Part shown: positions 32,084 through 45,130 of the stretch, in pieces | How the letters are laid out: each line of letters begins with the position of its first letter | Numbering within the stretch: position 1 is the stretch's first letter | NCBI GenBank assembly: GCA_945643635.1 | Contig: CALZFC010000090.1 | Coordinates: 1,369,001-1,433,000, forward strand | Source of the DNA: Allodiplogaster sudhausi | Taxonomy: Eukaryota; Nematoda; Chromadorea; Rhabditida; Diplogasteridae | DNA: 64,000 bases | Direction: 5' to 3' | Notes under the pieces: model-generated | Seen by the model: only the letters and a program-made list of their open reading frames with translations | Told to the model about the DNA's origin: nothing | Databases searched by the model: none | Made by a program: the position numbers and the translations under genes

Positions 32084-35000
32084 TTACCAGGGCTCTTCCT
32101 CCTTGATTTCTTCCTTTGGCAGTTGTTCTGCCGTATCATCAAAGAAGCGAACACTAAAATATTAACTTTAAATTATTTTTTTTAAATGTTTTTTTTTTAA
32201 ATAAAAATAAGAAGTTAACTAACGAAGTTAACTTGTAAGAAGCTAAAAAGGAGATAAGAAATATTCTTTTTAGAAACGAACAAAAAAAGACTGAGACAGA
32301 AAAAGCGTGCCTCGAGACTGCAAGCAGTGGCATATCAACCACGGCTTCTTCCTTGACCTCGTTCTTCGGTGTATTGGGTGTCTCCATGCCCCCCTGGTCG
32401 AGGGGTGCTATCTGCACCCCTGCTGCTTCTGGGGGTGATGGTACCACCTCCCTCACTTGTTGGACTCCTCCTTCACCAGGATGAATACAGTAGGTCGAAG
32501 CAATCTCGGGTGTCAATCCGAACTTCTCAGCCAGCGAGCACACCATTGACAGAAAGCATCTTGACTGAAACGGGAGCATGTTCTTTGAAAGGAGCCAAAA
32601 ACTAAATATTTAAATTCGCGCCTTTTTGCCTGATACAACGGCGGGAGAGCATGTGATCTAGAGAGACAGGAAAATTGAAATACATTACCGTAGAGTTTCG
32701 TTGTTCATTTAAAACATTTCAGCTATTTCTATATTTTAAACAGAAATGACAAACTATGTGTTTGAAAAACATTAATTGACAGAGATAAAAATATAAAATA
32801 CATATCAGTGAGTTATAAAAGATAAAATGACGCAAAACCTCGCTATCCGGCACAGCTGATCGAGACCGAACAACCCGGCCATTCGAAAACTTGAGATCTT
32901 CGGGGCGAAAGTGCCGCAAGCAGAGGAAGCGCTGATTTTTGAATGTCGGGCTAAAACAATTAGTTTGATTAATTAAAATATTGATTATTATCTCCCAAGA
33001 AAAGTGACTCTTTAAAAAAAAGCCATGCAAAACCAATCAGCCACAAAACATAGTACCAGCTGTTATTGCTCGCTAATTTTGAGATCCTAGATATTAAACC
33101 GGACTGTGAGGTGGCATCCGAAATGAATATATTCAGAATACCGTAATCCAGAAATAACGCAAGCCAAACAACCTTACTAGGAGTAACTCGAGATCGCCGT
33201 CTTCAGACGCTTTCGCTCGTGTTCATCTCGAGAAAGTCTAGAAAAAGGTGGTATGTTTGAAGAAAAGAAACAACAATTCTACAAAATAACATTTATAAGC
33301 ACTGACAGAGCACCTGACAGAAAGAGCTAGTTTCTGTTTTTATTTAAGCGAGCAAAGAAGAAATAAAATTATAATGAAACTGATATAGGTAAACTAGTTG
33401 GAATAAAGGTACTTGTAAGATAGAATAAAGATATGTTGTAAGTGAAATAAAGATCTTTTGTAATTTGGAATAAAACTGCTTTGTAAGATAAAATATAAAA
33501 AAAACCTTTAAGTTGAAATAAAGATACATTGTAAGATGCAATAAAATACTTCGTAATTTGTAATAACGGTACCTTGTAAGCCAGAGTTCTCGATTGGCTC
33601 CACCAGTGAATGTGGTCGAATGAGTAGCAGGAACACGATCTTTGCAGAAAACGCATTCGTGCAGCTTGACGTTATTTCTGTGTCTCCTGAACAATGCTGA
33701 AATAGGTCTGACTCATGACAGAGCTGTAACCCCCGGGCCGAAGGCCCGACATCCTCTCTTTACCGTGTATCTTTCACTTTGTAACCCCCCGGGCATACCA
33801 TTTGGCCGTTTGTAACCCCCCGACCCAAGTCAAGAGGAAGGTACTATTTCAGCACTGCTCCTGAAAGATGAAATAGAAACTAAATTGCATTGAAGTTAAA
33901 CATTCTTATCACAGTCAACTACTTGAAATATAAATTCATCTTAAAATTTCGGAGAGAGATAAATACAGATATAATATTTGTAAGAGAGTTAGGGAAGCTC
34001 AAGGAAGTTCCATCTGCATCTGCAAGATAAACACAGGTAGATAACATTGTTTTACAAGCAAAAATAATTGTTAGATATAAAGTGACAAAATCTTCCTAAA
34101 ACCTTATAAATTGCTCATAACGGTTAATGTACTTTATGAAAAGTAACTAAAAAAAAGGAAAAAAAATCGGCCTGTGTTGTTGTGACCTTGCGTTCGCTGC
34201 AGCGATAGTTGCTCATGAAGTTTCTTATTTTTTTTCTAGAAAAAAAAACTCCATTACTCCACATTGTTTGAGATTTCGCTTTAATCCTATTTGCGAAAAA
34301 AGAAAAGAATTTGCCACCTGTTAGAATAAACACGAACAGAAAACACCTGACCTTAACACATTCTTGAAGTTATTTCCATCACTTGTTCGACTCCTTAAAG
34401 TTTTAAATTTTTTTTTCAATTTTAAAGCGCTTAATAATAAAAGAACAATTAAATATGGTTAAGATAGATATGATTTTTTTTAGAAACGAAAAGACTGTGG
34501 CAAGAAAAAACGTGCCTCGTGACTGCAATGAGTGGCGTATCCACCATGGCCCCCTCCTTGACCTCGTGCTCTGATGTAGGGGGTGCTTCCCCCCCCCCCT
34601 CCCTGGTCGTGGGGTGATATCTGCAGCCTTGCTGATTCTGGGGGTGAGGATACCACCTCCCCTGCTCGGAGTACTCCTCCTTTACCAGGATGACTACAGT
34701 AGGCCGTAGCAAACTCGGGCGGCATTTCGAGCTTCTCAGCAAGGGAGCGCACCATTGACAGAAAGCATCTTGACTGAAAACGGGAAAAGTGTTTTCGCAA
34801 TAACCGGAACCGTAACAAATTTTGTGCAAACAATGCGTAAGCCAAGAAAAACACATTATATATATATCATATCAGCGGGATATAACATATTAAATAATAC
34901 AAAACCTCGCGATCCGGAACAGCAATTTGAGATCGAACAACTCGGCCATTCTTCAACTCGAGGTCCTCAGGGCGAAAGTGCCGCAGGCAAAGGAAATGGT

Positions 35001-37947
35001 GAGTTTTGCTAAAGTAATTAATTTGAGTAACAGTTCAAGCAAAAAGAAGAACTCTTTGAAAAATGGATATAGGCGACGGATACATCTAGCAGTACTGCAC
35101 CGTGTCAAGACAATGAATTTCAACAACCAAGCCCGGCCCGACCCAGACGATTAAAGGATCCCTTATTTCAAGTAATGTTAATCAATCAACACACACAGCA
35201 CCATCTGTCATCGCTTGGTCATTTTAAAATTTTAGATTACGAATTCGTACTGTAATGTGGTACCGTAAGTATATATGATCGGAATACCGTAATCCAGAAT
35301 ATTCAGAATACAGTACTCAAGAAATTACGCAATCGAAACAGATTGTAACTCACTGAGAGAATCTCGACATCTCCGTCTTCAGTCGCTTTCGCTCCTGTTC
35401 ATCTCTAGAAAGCCTAGAAAGAATGTTTTAGATTGAAAAAAATATTAATGGGCAATGACAGAACACTTGACAGAAACGAATATCTCTGTGTTTTTATTTA
35501 AGCGACCAACGAAGAAATAAAATTGTTCTGAAACTGACATAAGTAAATAAGTTGGAATAATAGTACTTTGTAACATGGAATAAAAAAAGTATTTTAAGTC
35601 GAAATAAAGATACATTGTAAGGTGGTTTAAAGTACTTCTAAAGTTGTCATAAGGGTACCTTGTAAGCCAGAGTTCTCGATTGGCTCCAACAGTGAATAAG
35701 GTTGAATGAGTAGCAGGAATACGGTCTTTGCAGACAACGCATTCGTGCATCTTGAAGTTATTTTCATCACTTGTTCGAGTCCTTAAAGATGAAAAGAGAA
35801 ACTGATAATTACAGCTTTCCATGAATATCTCAAAATGGTTTAAAAAGGAATATTTCATCTTACTCGAAAACTGCATTACAGTAAAACATTCTTTTCATAA
35901 TCAACTACTTGAACCATAAATTCATCTCAAAATTTCGGACAGAGATTAATACGGATGTAATATTTACCAATCGATTGGAAGAGAGTTAAGGAAGCTCAGG
36001 GAAGTGCCATCTGCATCTGCAAGATAAACACACGTAGAGAACAATGTTTTACAAGCAAAAATAATTGTTAGTTATAAGGTACCTAATTGACATAATCTTC
36101 CTAATCCCTTATAAACAGCGCTGAGCAATTTATAAGATATAATTTGCTCAAAACGGTTAATGCACTCTATGAAATGTAACTAATTAAAAAAAACGAAAAG
36201 GTGCCTGTGCTGTGGTGCCCTTGCGTTCGCTGTAGCGATAGTGGCCCATAAAGTTTCTGAAATTGTTCCATAAATAAAACTTCAGTGAACATTAGTCCTC
36301 ATTAGTTAAAATAATGAAAGTTTTACATTATTTGCGAAAAAAGTAACCATCAGCTCAAATCCAAACTAATACAAAATACCTGACCTGAGCAAAAGGATCC
36401 GCTAGAGGGAAACCGCACTCTTTGATAATTCGCTTAGACATCTCGACAGATCTCACCTTAAAAGAACCAAAACTCATTCTTGAATTCGCACCTGTCTGCC
36501 TAACCTAATTGTAAGATAAGGCGACAGAACATGTAGACGCGAGTAAATGTCTAGATTTATTTCGTAAGGAACAGTTTTTTTTAAGAAATTGAAGGAAAGT
36601 TACAAAATGATGTTTAATTTAATAAATAAAAATATTAAAAAGAGAAAAAAAACCTCTCTATCAGGAACCGCGTAGAAGAGGCGGAAGAATCTGCCGATGA
36701 TAAGGCCGAGATCTCGTGGACGGAAATGGCGGACACAGATCAAAGTTCTAAATGAAAGAAAATAATAGACGAGCTATTGCTACATCCTCATTAGGTCTTA
36801 CTGTTAGATTAGGAAGTAAAATAAAATTTCTTTTACATTTTATCAAAAATCTTTATACATCTCAGCGTTAAAGTAACTAATAAGAACGGCTGGGATGGAG
36901 TGAAAGAATTTAACTTTATATACTCGCAGCAATGTTGAAATAGAGAGAAAAAAGATCGAATGCAACTAAAATTGGTGCGTTTTAAAATAGAGAAGAAGAA
37001 AAAGACGAAGTAACACACCCGCTATTGCCTATCGCCTCCCTAAGCCGACGAAGCTTCTGGTAGTCCGTGGTGATGCTGAACAAATTGTGCTTAAAATTAG
37101 CCTACAGAACACTCTTACTGTACAGTAGTCCAAATAACCGCGTACAGTATCCCAGACCTCACAATAACAGTACCTTTCGAGCCATTTTTGGTCGAGTTGT
37201 GCGTTTTCGGTGGGGAAGGGAGTCAGCAGATCGTGAGCTTTCTCACGACACAGAAGGCACGAGAAAGTACAGCTGAAGATAAAATAAAACGCGTTTCTTG
37301 CTCGAGATGAATTAATGTCTTCCATCAAATAAATCACAAACAAATAATTTAAAATTCACCATCATACCCAGGGATAACGCCGAAGAGAACAGGCTTGGCA
37401 CTCGAAATTATCGTATCCCCTGTAAATAGCAAAACTATTAGCACATGCATATATTATTTGCAAGCATTTTTACTGCTTGTAGCTACAGTTTTATCAGTTT
37501 AAAACAGAGATACATACGAGAATGAGCTAGTTTTGATTTTACAAGCACAACCTTTTGCTAGTTCTTCTTGAGGAAGCAAAGCAGGAGGAAGCAAGTTATT
37601 GTTCTGAAATAAAGTAAAATTTGATAATAAAAAATGTGGAATTTTATTTTTATCATTTAAATATTTCAGACATTCTAAAATTTTGATTTTCAATACACTA
37701 AACATCAAATTCATACCAAGCGTGAAGAGGACGCAGAGGAGGGCTGCGTAAGTCGCCTCGTAGCGAGTCTGGATGGGTGGGCGGAGCATAGCGACTCTGG
37801 ACGGGTGGGCGGAGCATAGCGAGTCGGGACGGGCGGGCGGAACAAATAGGGGCTTGTAGGCCTGAGCGGCCTGTTTTTCCTCAGGATGGCCGGGCCGGGC
37901 CGGTAGGCGTTTTCGTCTAAGGGCGCATCATCCAACGATGACGTCAT
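32084..37947 (-). CDS. THAP gene M2: THAP1 stub, THAP2 and two THAP3 modules
   Basis: Exons: 37717-37947 (E1 fused to the tail of E3), 37552-37603, 37368-37419, 37174-37272, 37019-37075, 36654-36747, 36385-36456, 36205-36256, 35968-36016, 35659-35781, 35354-35413, 34906-35008, 34516-34773. A second run then has E10 (about 34,167-34,241), E11 (about 33,970-34,020), 33573-33686, 33178-33237, 32839-32950, 32311-32564 and 32084-32153. E1 starts MTSSLDDAPLDENAYRPG, where the CDAHF zinc ligands have become DDAPL and the CxxC half is gone. THAP2 has CLLC, KWLER and a normal C-x2-HF. Intron 1 repeat DNA is read as RPPVPTRYAPPTRPE. The first E15 has a frame error in a G run at about 34,590, so the protein may end after the first THAP3. 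A hAT-like MITE sits at the second E12. Confidence 0.7.
33692..33857. mobile_element. hAT-like MITE, 166 bp
   Basis: Terminal inverted repeats CA(A/G)TGCTGAAATAG at both ends and an 8-bp target duplication CTCCTGAA on each side, the hAT hallmark. The inside is GC-rich with TAACCCCCCGG repeats. On the gene strand the duplicated target is TTCAGGAG, that is, the E12 splice acceptor. Confidence 0.88.
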
Positions 37948-38084
37948 CCTAAAAGTAAACAAATAAATAACTGAAGCAAATATTACGCAAAACGAAAAGA
38001 GATAAGGAAGAATTTTTAAAAAAAAGCAAAAAAAATTAATCCCGCCTTAAATCAGCTGTTCAAGCAGAGAAAGGAAATACTTAC

Positions 38085-38112
38085 CGTAATTAAAATGAGA
38101 AATGATTGCCAT
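38085..38112 (-). promoter_or_regulatory. Upstream ORF exon of M2
   Basis: Codes MAIISHFNY, then a GTAAG donor. Spliced to the acceptor before 37,947, it stops at a TGA overlapping the M2 start as ATGA. Confidence 0.6.
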
Positions 38113-39083
38113 GGAGCGCACGCTAGAGCGCAATAAGTAAATCTACCTCTGGCATATTACTGTTTTTTTCTTATCGGAAACTACTAGCAAAAAATGAAAT
38201 TGTATTTTCTCTAAGGGAGAGAAAGGCGACTACCGAGGACTCTTTCCACTTGAGTACATCTACAAACTCACAAATTGTTTGTTTTTCTTAAATCATCGAC
38301 TACTGTTAACGCACGCTTTTTCTACTGAAATTATGTCCAACAATTGTCAGTCCATCTTGTCACAGACCAATCTCAGCCGCTGATTTCCAAATCTCTAAAC
38401 GAAAATTTGGTAACTCGAAAAATAATATTCCAAAAACCGATGCCGCAGCTCGTTTGTCTGGAATCTATTACAAATAGAGACGATGCGTTTAACAATAACG
38501 CTTAAAACACTACTAGAGTTAATTCTAGCGAGTTGCCCTCTTTAATCGTTAGTAGAAACGAGTGTCACTCATATGACCAAGTTCAAGGTGTAATACCATT
38601 AAATGTTGGAAAAAAGATCAATTTATTGCGAGAAGCAAACTTGTTCCAACAAGTAAAGGAACAGTTCGAACAAATACAACAAAGAACTTGTGTACCGGTT
38701 TTAAAGAAATATTCTTTTTACTATATAATAAATAATGGGAAATTACATAGTTAAAAAAAGAGACAAGACATGATTTCCATCTCTCCTACTCCATAAATCC
38801 AGGACGGCTCAGATGCCAACGGCATTGCTAAATTAAGGAAAAAAGACCAATTGATCGCGAGAAGCATAGTCAACAATTAACAGTAACAAAAAATGCAACA
38901 AATTCAGCCAAGGACTTGTATACCGGTTTAAAAGAAAAATTGCACAGTAATGATTTCCACGTCTATCCTTCACAACGCCTATTCTTTTCAATATCTAAAA
39001 AAAAACTAATGGAAAATTGTATAGTAAAAAAAAGAGAAAAGACAGGCCGATCCACTACTTCATAAAAGTCGGATGGCTTTAAA
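38113..39083. other. Spacer between M2 and M3
   Basis: No gene. It holds two partial copies of the downstream spacer module (about 38,490-38,790 and 38,810-39,080) and upstream DNA similar to that before M3 and P2. Confidence 0.75.
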
Positions 39084-42000
39084 TTACCAGGGCTCTTCCT
39101 CCTTGATTTCTTCCTTTGGCAGTTCTTCTGCCGTATCATCAAAGAAGCGAGCACTAAAATATTAACTTTAAATTAATATTTTTAAATGTTTTTTTAAATA
39201 AAAATAAGAAGTTAACTAAGAAGTTAAAAAGGCGCTAAGAAATATTCTTTTTAGAAACGAACAAAAATAGACTGAGACAGTAAAAGCGTGCCTCGTGACT
39301 GCAATGAGTGGCGTATCCAGCATGGCTCCCTCCTTGACCTCGTCCTTTGGTGCATTGGGTGTCTCCATGCCCCCCTGGTCGAGGGGTGCTATCTGCACCC
39401 CTGCTGCTTCTGGGGGTGATGATACCACCTCCCTCACTTGTTGGACTCCTCCTTCACCAGGATGAATACCGTAGGTCGAAGCAATCTCGGGTGTCAATCC
39501 GAACTTCTTAGCCAGCGAGCACACCATTGACAGAAAGCATCTTGACTGAAACGGGAGCATGTTTTTTGAAAGGAGCCAAAAACTAAATATTTAAATTCGC
39601 GCCTTTTTGCCTGATACGACGGCGAGAGAGCATGTGATCGAGAGAGACAGGAAAATTGAAACATACATTACCGTAGAGTTTCGTTGTTCATTTAAAACAT
39701 TTCAGCAATTTCTATATTTTAAACAGAAATGACAAACTATTTTAAAACGTTAATGGACAAAGATAAAAATATAAAATATATATCAGTGAGTTATGAAACA
39801 TAAAATGACGCCAAACCTCGCTATCCGGCTCAGCTGATCGAGACCGAACAATCCGGCCATTCAGAAACTTGAGATCTTCGGGGAGAAAGTGCCGCAAGCA
39901 GAGGAAGTGCTGACTTCTGAATGTCGGGCTAAAACAATTAGTTTGATTAATTAAAATATTGATTATTAACTCCCAAGAAAAGTGACTCCTTAAAAAAAGC
40001 CATGCAAAACCAATCAGCCACAACACATAGTACCAGCTGTTATTGCTCGATAAGTTTGAGATCCTGGATATTAAAACGGACTGTGAGGTGGCATCGGAAA
40101 CGAATATATTCAGAATAACGCAACCCAAACAGCCTTACTAGGAGTGACTCGAGATCGCCGTCTTCAGACGCTTTCGCTCGTGTTCATCTCAAGAAAGACT
40201 AGAAACTGTTATATTTGAAGGAAATAACATTTATGAGCACTGACAGAAAGAGTTAGTTTCTGTATTTTATTTAAGCAAGCAACGAAGAAATAAAACCGTA
40301 ATGAAACTAATATAAGTAAACCAGTTAGAATAAAGGTACTTTGTAAGTTAGAATAAAGATATGTTGTAAGTGAAATAATGTTCCTTTGTAAGTTGGAATA
40401 AAACTGCTTTGTAAGATAAAATAAGAAAACCTTTAAGTTGAAATAAAGATACATTGTAAGATGCAATAAAATACTTCGTAAGTTATGACAACGGTACCTT
40501 GTAAGCCAGAGTTCTCGATTGGCTCCAGCAGTGAATGTGGTCGAATGAGTAGCAGGAACCCGATCTTTGCAGACAACGCATTCGGGCATCTTGACGTTAT
40601 TTCTGTGTCTCCTGAAAGATGAAATAGAAACTAATAATTTCAGCTTTCAAAGAACATCCAAAATGCTTTAAAAAAGCGAATATTTCATCTTACTCGAAAA
40701 CTGCAATGCAGTTAAACACTCTTCTGACAACCAACTTCTTGAACCATAAATTCAACTTAAAATTTCGGAGAGAGATACATACAGATATAATATTTAAAAA
40801 TCGATTGTAAGAGAGCTAGGGAAGCCCAAGGGAGTGCCATCTGCATCTGCAAGATAAACACACGTACAGTGGCGCTCATAAAAACTCGGAATTCAGGTTT
40901 TTTGACCATAACTTTGTTAAAGATGGGAATATTTCAATGAAACTTTCAGGGTTGCTTAATTATACGGTCATCCATTAATCAGGAGATTATCGGTTTCATT
41001 GATCCAATATTGATCAAGAAAAAAATCAATAACTAAGAATCTCCCGGATTGCACATTTAGGCGTGCTAGACAAAATAATTTATTTCTTCGATCTTCGGCT
41101 AGTTTTTATTGGATAGATGGTTTAGCTGTATTCCAGAACCTCTCGGCGACAACTTTTTGATCTAACTGGTATTTAATCGCCTACGGTTACATGCTGCCTG
41201 CCTCCAGTTCGCGATTCATGCTCTCGGGCTTTGATGCAGAAGGTTCAGCAGGACAAAGTCGATCATTCACTACCTTGACTATAGCAATTATGATGTTAAT
41301 TTGTTTGCAGAGAATCATTGAACATATTTAGATGGCTAGCGAAGCTGTGAAAATTATATGCTAATTATTTCAGCACTCTAAGAACACCGCGGTCAACTTT
41401 GGTCCTCAGCCCAGATGTATTTAAAGTGCTGCTGTGCAGCGGTCCGAATTTCAACAACGGTTTCGTCTATGTTAAATGATAGTTAATAGGTTTTTACATG
41501 TTCGGCACTCTTATCTCATCACGGGCCTCACCACACCTCAAGCAATCAATGAACAGTTGAAGACACCTAAGAAGCGACAAAATGGCATATTTGACAGCAG
41601 GCATTTATAGATCACTCACAACATTAACTTATATATTTGGGATTTAGACGATTGCTTAACCTTCTGCTTTGTCGAATAAACTGATTTTTGGTTCGATATA
41701 AACGTTTTCTGGTTTGCTTTCTTGCTTTCAGGGGGGGGATATTCTGCACCAGGGGTTCATTCAAACTTTCCTCTGTTCCTTGTGGCTTCATGGAGCCAGG
41801 TGTGAAAAAAGGCTGCCGAACATGTAAAAACCTATTAACTATCATTTAACATAGACGAAACCGTTGATGAAATTCGGACCGCTGCACAGCAGCACTTTAA
41901 ATACATCTGGGCTGAGGACCAAAGTTGACCGCGGTGTTCTTAGAGTGCTGAAATAATTAGCATATAATTTTCACAGCTTCGCTAGCCATCTGAATATGTT

Positions 42001-44967
42001 CAATGATTCTCTGCAAACAAATTAACATCATAATTGCTATAGTCATGGTAGTGAATGATCGACTTTGTCCTGCTGAACCTTCTGCATCAAAGCCCGAGAG
42101 CATGAATCGCGAACTGGAGGCAGGCAGCATGTAACCGTAGGCGATTAAATACCAGTTAGGTCAAAAAGTTGTCGCCGAGAGGTTCTGGAATACAGCTAAA
42201 CCATCTATCCAATAAAAACTAGCCGAAGATCGAAGAAATAAATTATTTTGTCTAGCACGCCTAAATGTGCAATCCGGGAGATTCTTAGTTATTGATTTTT
42301 TTCTTGATCAATATTGGATCAATGAAACCGATAATCTCCTGATTAATGGATGACAGTATAATTAAGCAACCCTGAAAGTTTCATTGAAATATTCCCATCT
42401 TTAACAAAGTTATGGTCAAAAAACCTGAATTCCGAGTTTTTATGAGCGCCACTGTAGATAACAATGTTTTACAAGCAAAAATAATTGTTACTTATGAAGT
42501 GACATAATCTTCTTAAAACCTTATAAATTGCTCATAACGGTTAATGTACTTTATGAAAAGTAACTAATAAAAAAGGAAAAAAAAACCGGCCTGTGTTGTT
42601 GTGACCTTGCGTTCGCTGCAGCAATAGTTGCTCGCGAAGTTTCGTATTTTTTTTCTAGAAAAAAGAACTCCATAACTCCACATTGTTTGAGATCTCGCTG
42701 TAACCTTATTTGAGAAAAAAAAGAATTTGCCACCTGTTAGAATAAACACGAATATAAAACACCTTCAAAGCAAAAGGATCCACGAGAGCGTCCGGGAAAC
42801 CGTAGTCTCTGATAACGTTCTTAATCACGTCAACAGATCTCACCTTAAAGGAGCCAACCAAAACTCATTCTTGAATTGGTACCTTTTTGCCTAACACAGG
42901 GGGGACAAAACAATGTCAATAAGAGTGACGTGATTGCATTTAAAGCCTTATTTAGTAATGAATTGTTTTTTTAATAATAAAAAATTAGAATTTTATTTTT
43001 ATCATTTGAATCTTTCAGACATTCTAAAATTTCATGTTTCAATACACTAAAAATTAAAATCATACCAAGCGTAAAGAGGACAGTTCCTCCTTGATTTCTT
43101 CCTTTCGAATTTTTGCTGGCGAGGCTTCATCGAAGCGAGCACTAAAATATTAGCATCAAAATAAAATTTTAATCAATTTTAAAGCGTTTAATAATAAAAG
43201 AACAATTAAATATGGTTAAGATAGATATGTTTTTTTTTCTAGAAACGAATGAAAAAGACCGTGACAAGAAAAAGCGTGCCTCGTGACTGCAATGAGTGGC
43301 GTATCCAGCATGGCTCCCTCCTTGGCCTCGTGCTGGCACGGGGAGTCAAGGCGACACTTAGATAACATTTTAGTGTACTGTTGTGTGCGGGGTGTGCGAG
43401 CTGCGTGCGGGTAGTGCCACTTTTTTCGACATTCCATGAATGGCAGAGCGTGAAAAAACGGTAACACTAAATTAGGGGACGCCATGTTAAAAGATTTTAG
43501 TGTAGCACTAAAAAATCACTAGGCAGCATTAAAAATCACTAGTGCACCGGGATGTCGAGTGAATACGGTACCACTAATTAGAAATATTTGAAATGATTAG
43601 GCTCATAGCACGAATTCCCTTTATGCCAATCTTGGGATACTGTCCTCTCCGCTTTTTCTTTAAGTGTCGTATTTGCACTGCGCTGACTCTCCGTGCTGGT
43701 GTGGGGGGGGTGCATCCATGCCCATCTGCTCACGGGGTGGTGCTATCTGCACCCCTGCTGATTCGGGGGTGATGATACCACCTCCCCCACTCGGAGTACT
43801 CCTCCTTTACCAGGATGACTACAGTAGGCCGTAGCAAACTCGAGCGCCATTCCGAGATTCTCAGCAAGGGAACGCACCATTGACAGGAAGCATCTTGACT
43901 GAAAACGGGAAAACTGTTTTCGCAATAACCGGAACCGTAACAAATTTTGTGCAAACAATGCGTAAGCCAAGGAAAACACATTATATATATCATATCAGTG
44001 GGATATAACATGTTAAATAATACAATACCTCGCGATCCGGAACAGCAATTTGAGATCGAACAACTCGGCCATTCTTCAACTTGAGGTCCTCAAGGCGAAA
44101 GTGCCGCAGGCAAAGGAAATGTTGAGTTTTGCTAAAATAATTAATTTGAGTAACAGTTCAAACAAAAGGATGAACTCTTTAATAAATGGATATAGGCGAC
44201 GGATACATCTAACAGTACTGCAAGATATACAAGTTGGAACAATTTCTCTTCAGTTTCAAGACAATGAATTTCAACAACCAAGCAAGGCCCGACCCAGACG
44301 ATTAAAGGATCCCTTATTTCAAGTAAGGTTAATCAATCAACACACACAGCACCATCTGTTAACCCTTGGTCATTTAAAAAATTTCGTACTGTAATGTGGT
44401 ACCGTAAGTATATATGATCGGAATACCGTAATCCAGAATATTCAGAATACCGTACTCAAGAAATAACGCAATCGAAACAGATTGTAACTCACTCAGAGAA
44501 TCTCGACATCTCCGTCTTCAGTCGCTTTCGCTCCTGTTCATCTCTAGAAAGCCTAGTAAGAATGTTTTAGATTGAAAAAAAATATTAATGAGCAATGACA
44601 GAACACTTGACAGAAACAAATATCTCTGTGTTTTTATTTAAGCGAGCAACGAAGAAATAAAATTGTACCGAAACTGACATAAGTAAATAAGATGGAATAA
44701 AAGTACTTTGTAAGTTGGAATAAAAAAGTATTTTAAGTTGAAATAAAGATACATTGTAAGGTGGGTTAAAGTACTTCTAAAGTTGTCATAAGGGTACCTT
44801 GTAAGCCAGAGTTCTCGATTGGCTCCAGCAGTGAATTTGGTCGAATGAGTAGCAGGAACACGGTCTTTGCAGATAATGCATTCGTGCATCTCGTTTTTCC
44901 TCAGGATGGCCGGGCCGGGCCGGTAGGCGTTCTCGTCAAAGGGCGCATAGTCCCACGACGACGTCAT
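39084..44967 (-). CDS. THAP gene M3: THAP1 stub fused to THAP3, then a second THAP3
   Basis: First exon 44798-44967 is a fusion of E1 with E12: MTSSWDYAPFDENAYRPG to RKN runs directly into EMHECIICKDRVPATHS and stays in phase. E2-E11, with all of THAP2, are gone. Next come 44493-44552, 44029-44131 (THAP3 end), E15 from 43,898 to 43,280, broken by a 360-bp element, and 43066-43141, an E16-E3 fusion with donor GTATGA. A second run has E9 42763-42843, E10 42590-42654, E11 near 40,799-40,840, E12 40498-40611, 40139-40198, 39817-39928, 39292-39545 and 39084-39153. The second E11 has lost its GT donor. A Tc1-type foldback lies between the second E10 and E11. The first run is most likely functional; the second may be relic. 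Confidence 0.65.
40867..42454. mobile_element. Tc1/mariner-type foldback element, 1,588 bp
   Basis: Terminal inverted repeats of about 641 bp (40,867-41,507 and 41,814-42,454), nearly perfect, start CAGTGGCGCTCATAAAAACT and are flanked by TA on both sides, as in Tc1/mariner. The paralogous site in M2 (CACGTAGAGAAC at about 36,030) shows the empty target. The 306-bp centre has no transposase; a 73-codon minus ORF (41,624-41,845) is basic and unrecognised. It is non-autonomous. Confidence 0.92.
43335..43697. mobile_element. MITE-like insertion of about 360 bp in exon 15 of M3
   Basis: The M3 copy of E15 is interrupted here, while the other copies are continuous. Ends are inverted (GCACGGGGAGTCA at left, TGACTCTCCGTGC at right) and CGTGCTGG occurs on both sides. 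GACACTTA inside the left end is also inverted at the right. There is no coding capacity. Exact borders and superfamily are uncertain because the flank resembles the repeat ends. Confidence 0.75.
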
Positions 44968-45102
44968 CCTAAAAGAAACAAATAAATAACTGAAGCAAAT
45001 ATGAACGCAAAACGAAAATAGACAAGGAAGAACTAAAAAAAAGCAAAAAGAATTTAATCCCGCATTCAATCAGCTGTTCAAGCAGAGAAAGGAAATACTT
45101 AC

Positions 45103-45130
45103 CGTAATTAAAATAAGAAATGATTGCCAT
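45103..45130 (-). promoter_or_regulatory. Upstream ORF exon of M3
   Basis: Same 28-nt exon as before M2 with a GTAAG donor. The spliced frame stops at the ATGA overlapping the M3 start at 44,967. Confidence 0.6.

Noticed and set aside
33720..33845. GC-rich TAACCCCCCGG repeats as telomere-like or CRISPR-like DNA
   Set aside because: They are the inside of a MITE with clear terminal repeats and target duplication; not telomeric and not a CRISPR array.
41624..41845. 73-codon ORF inside the Tc1-type foldback
   Set aside because: Too short for a transposase and no recognised helix-turn-helix or DDE motif.
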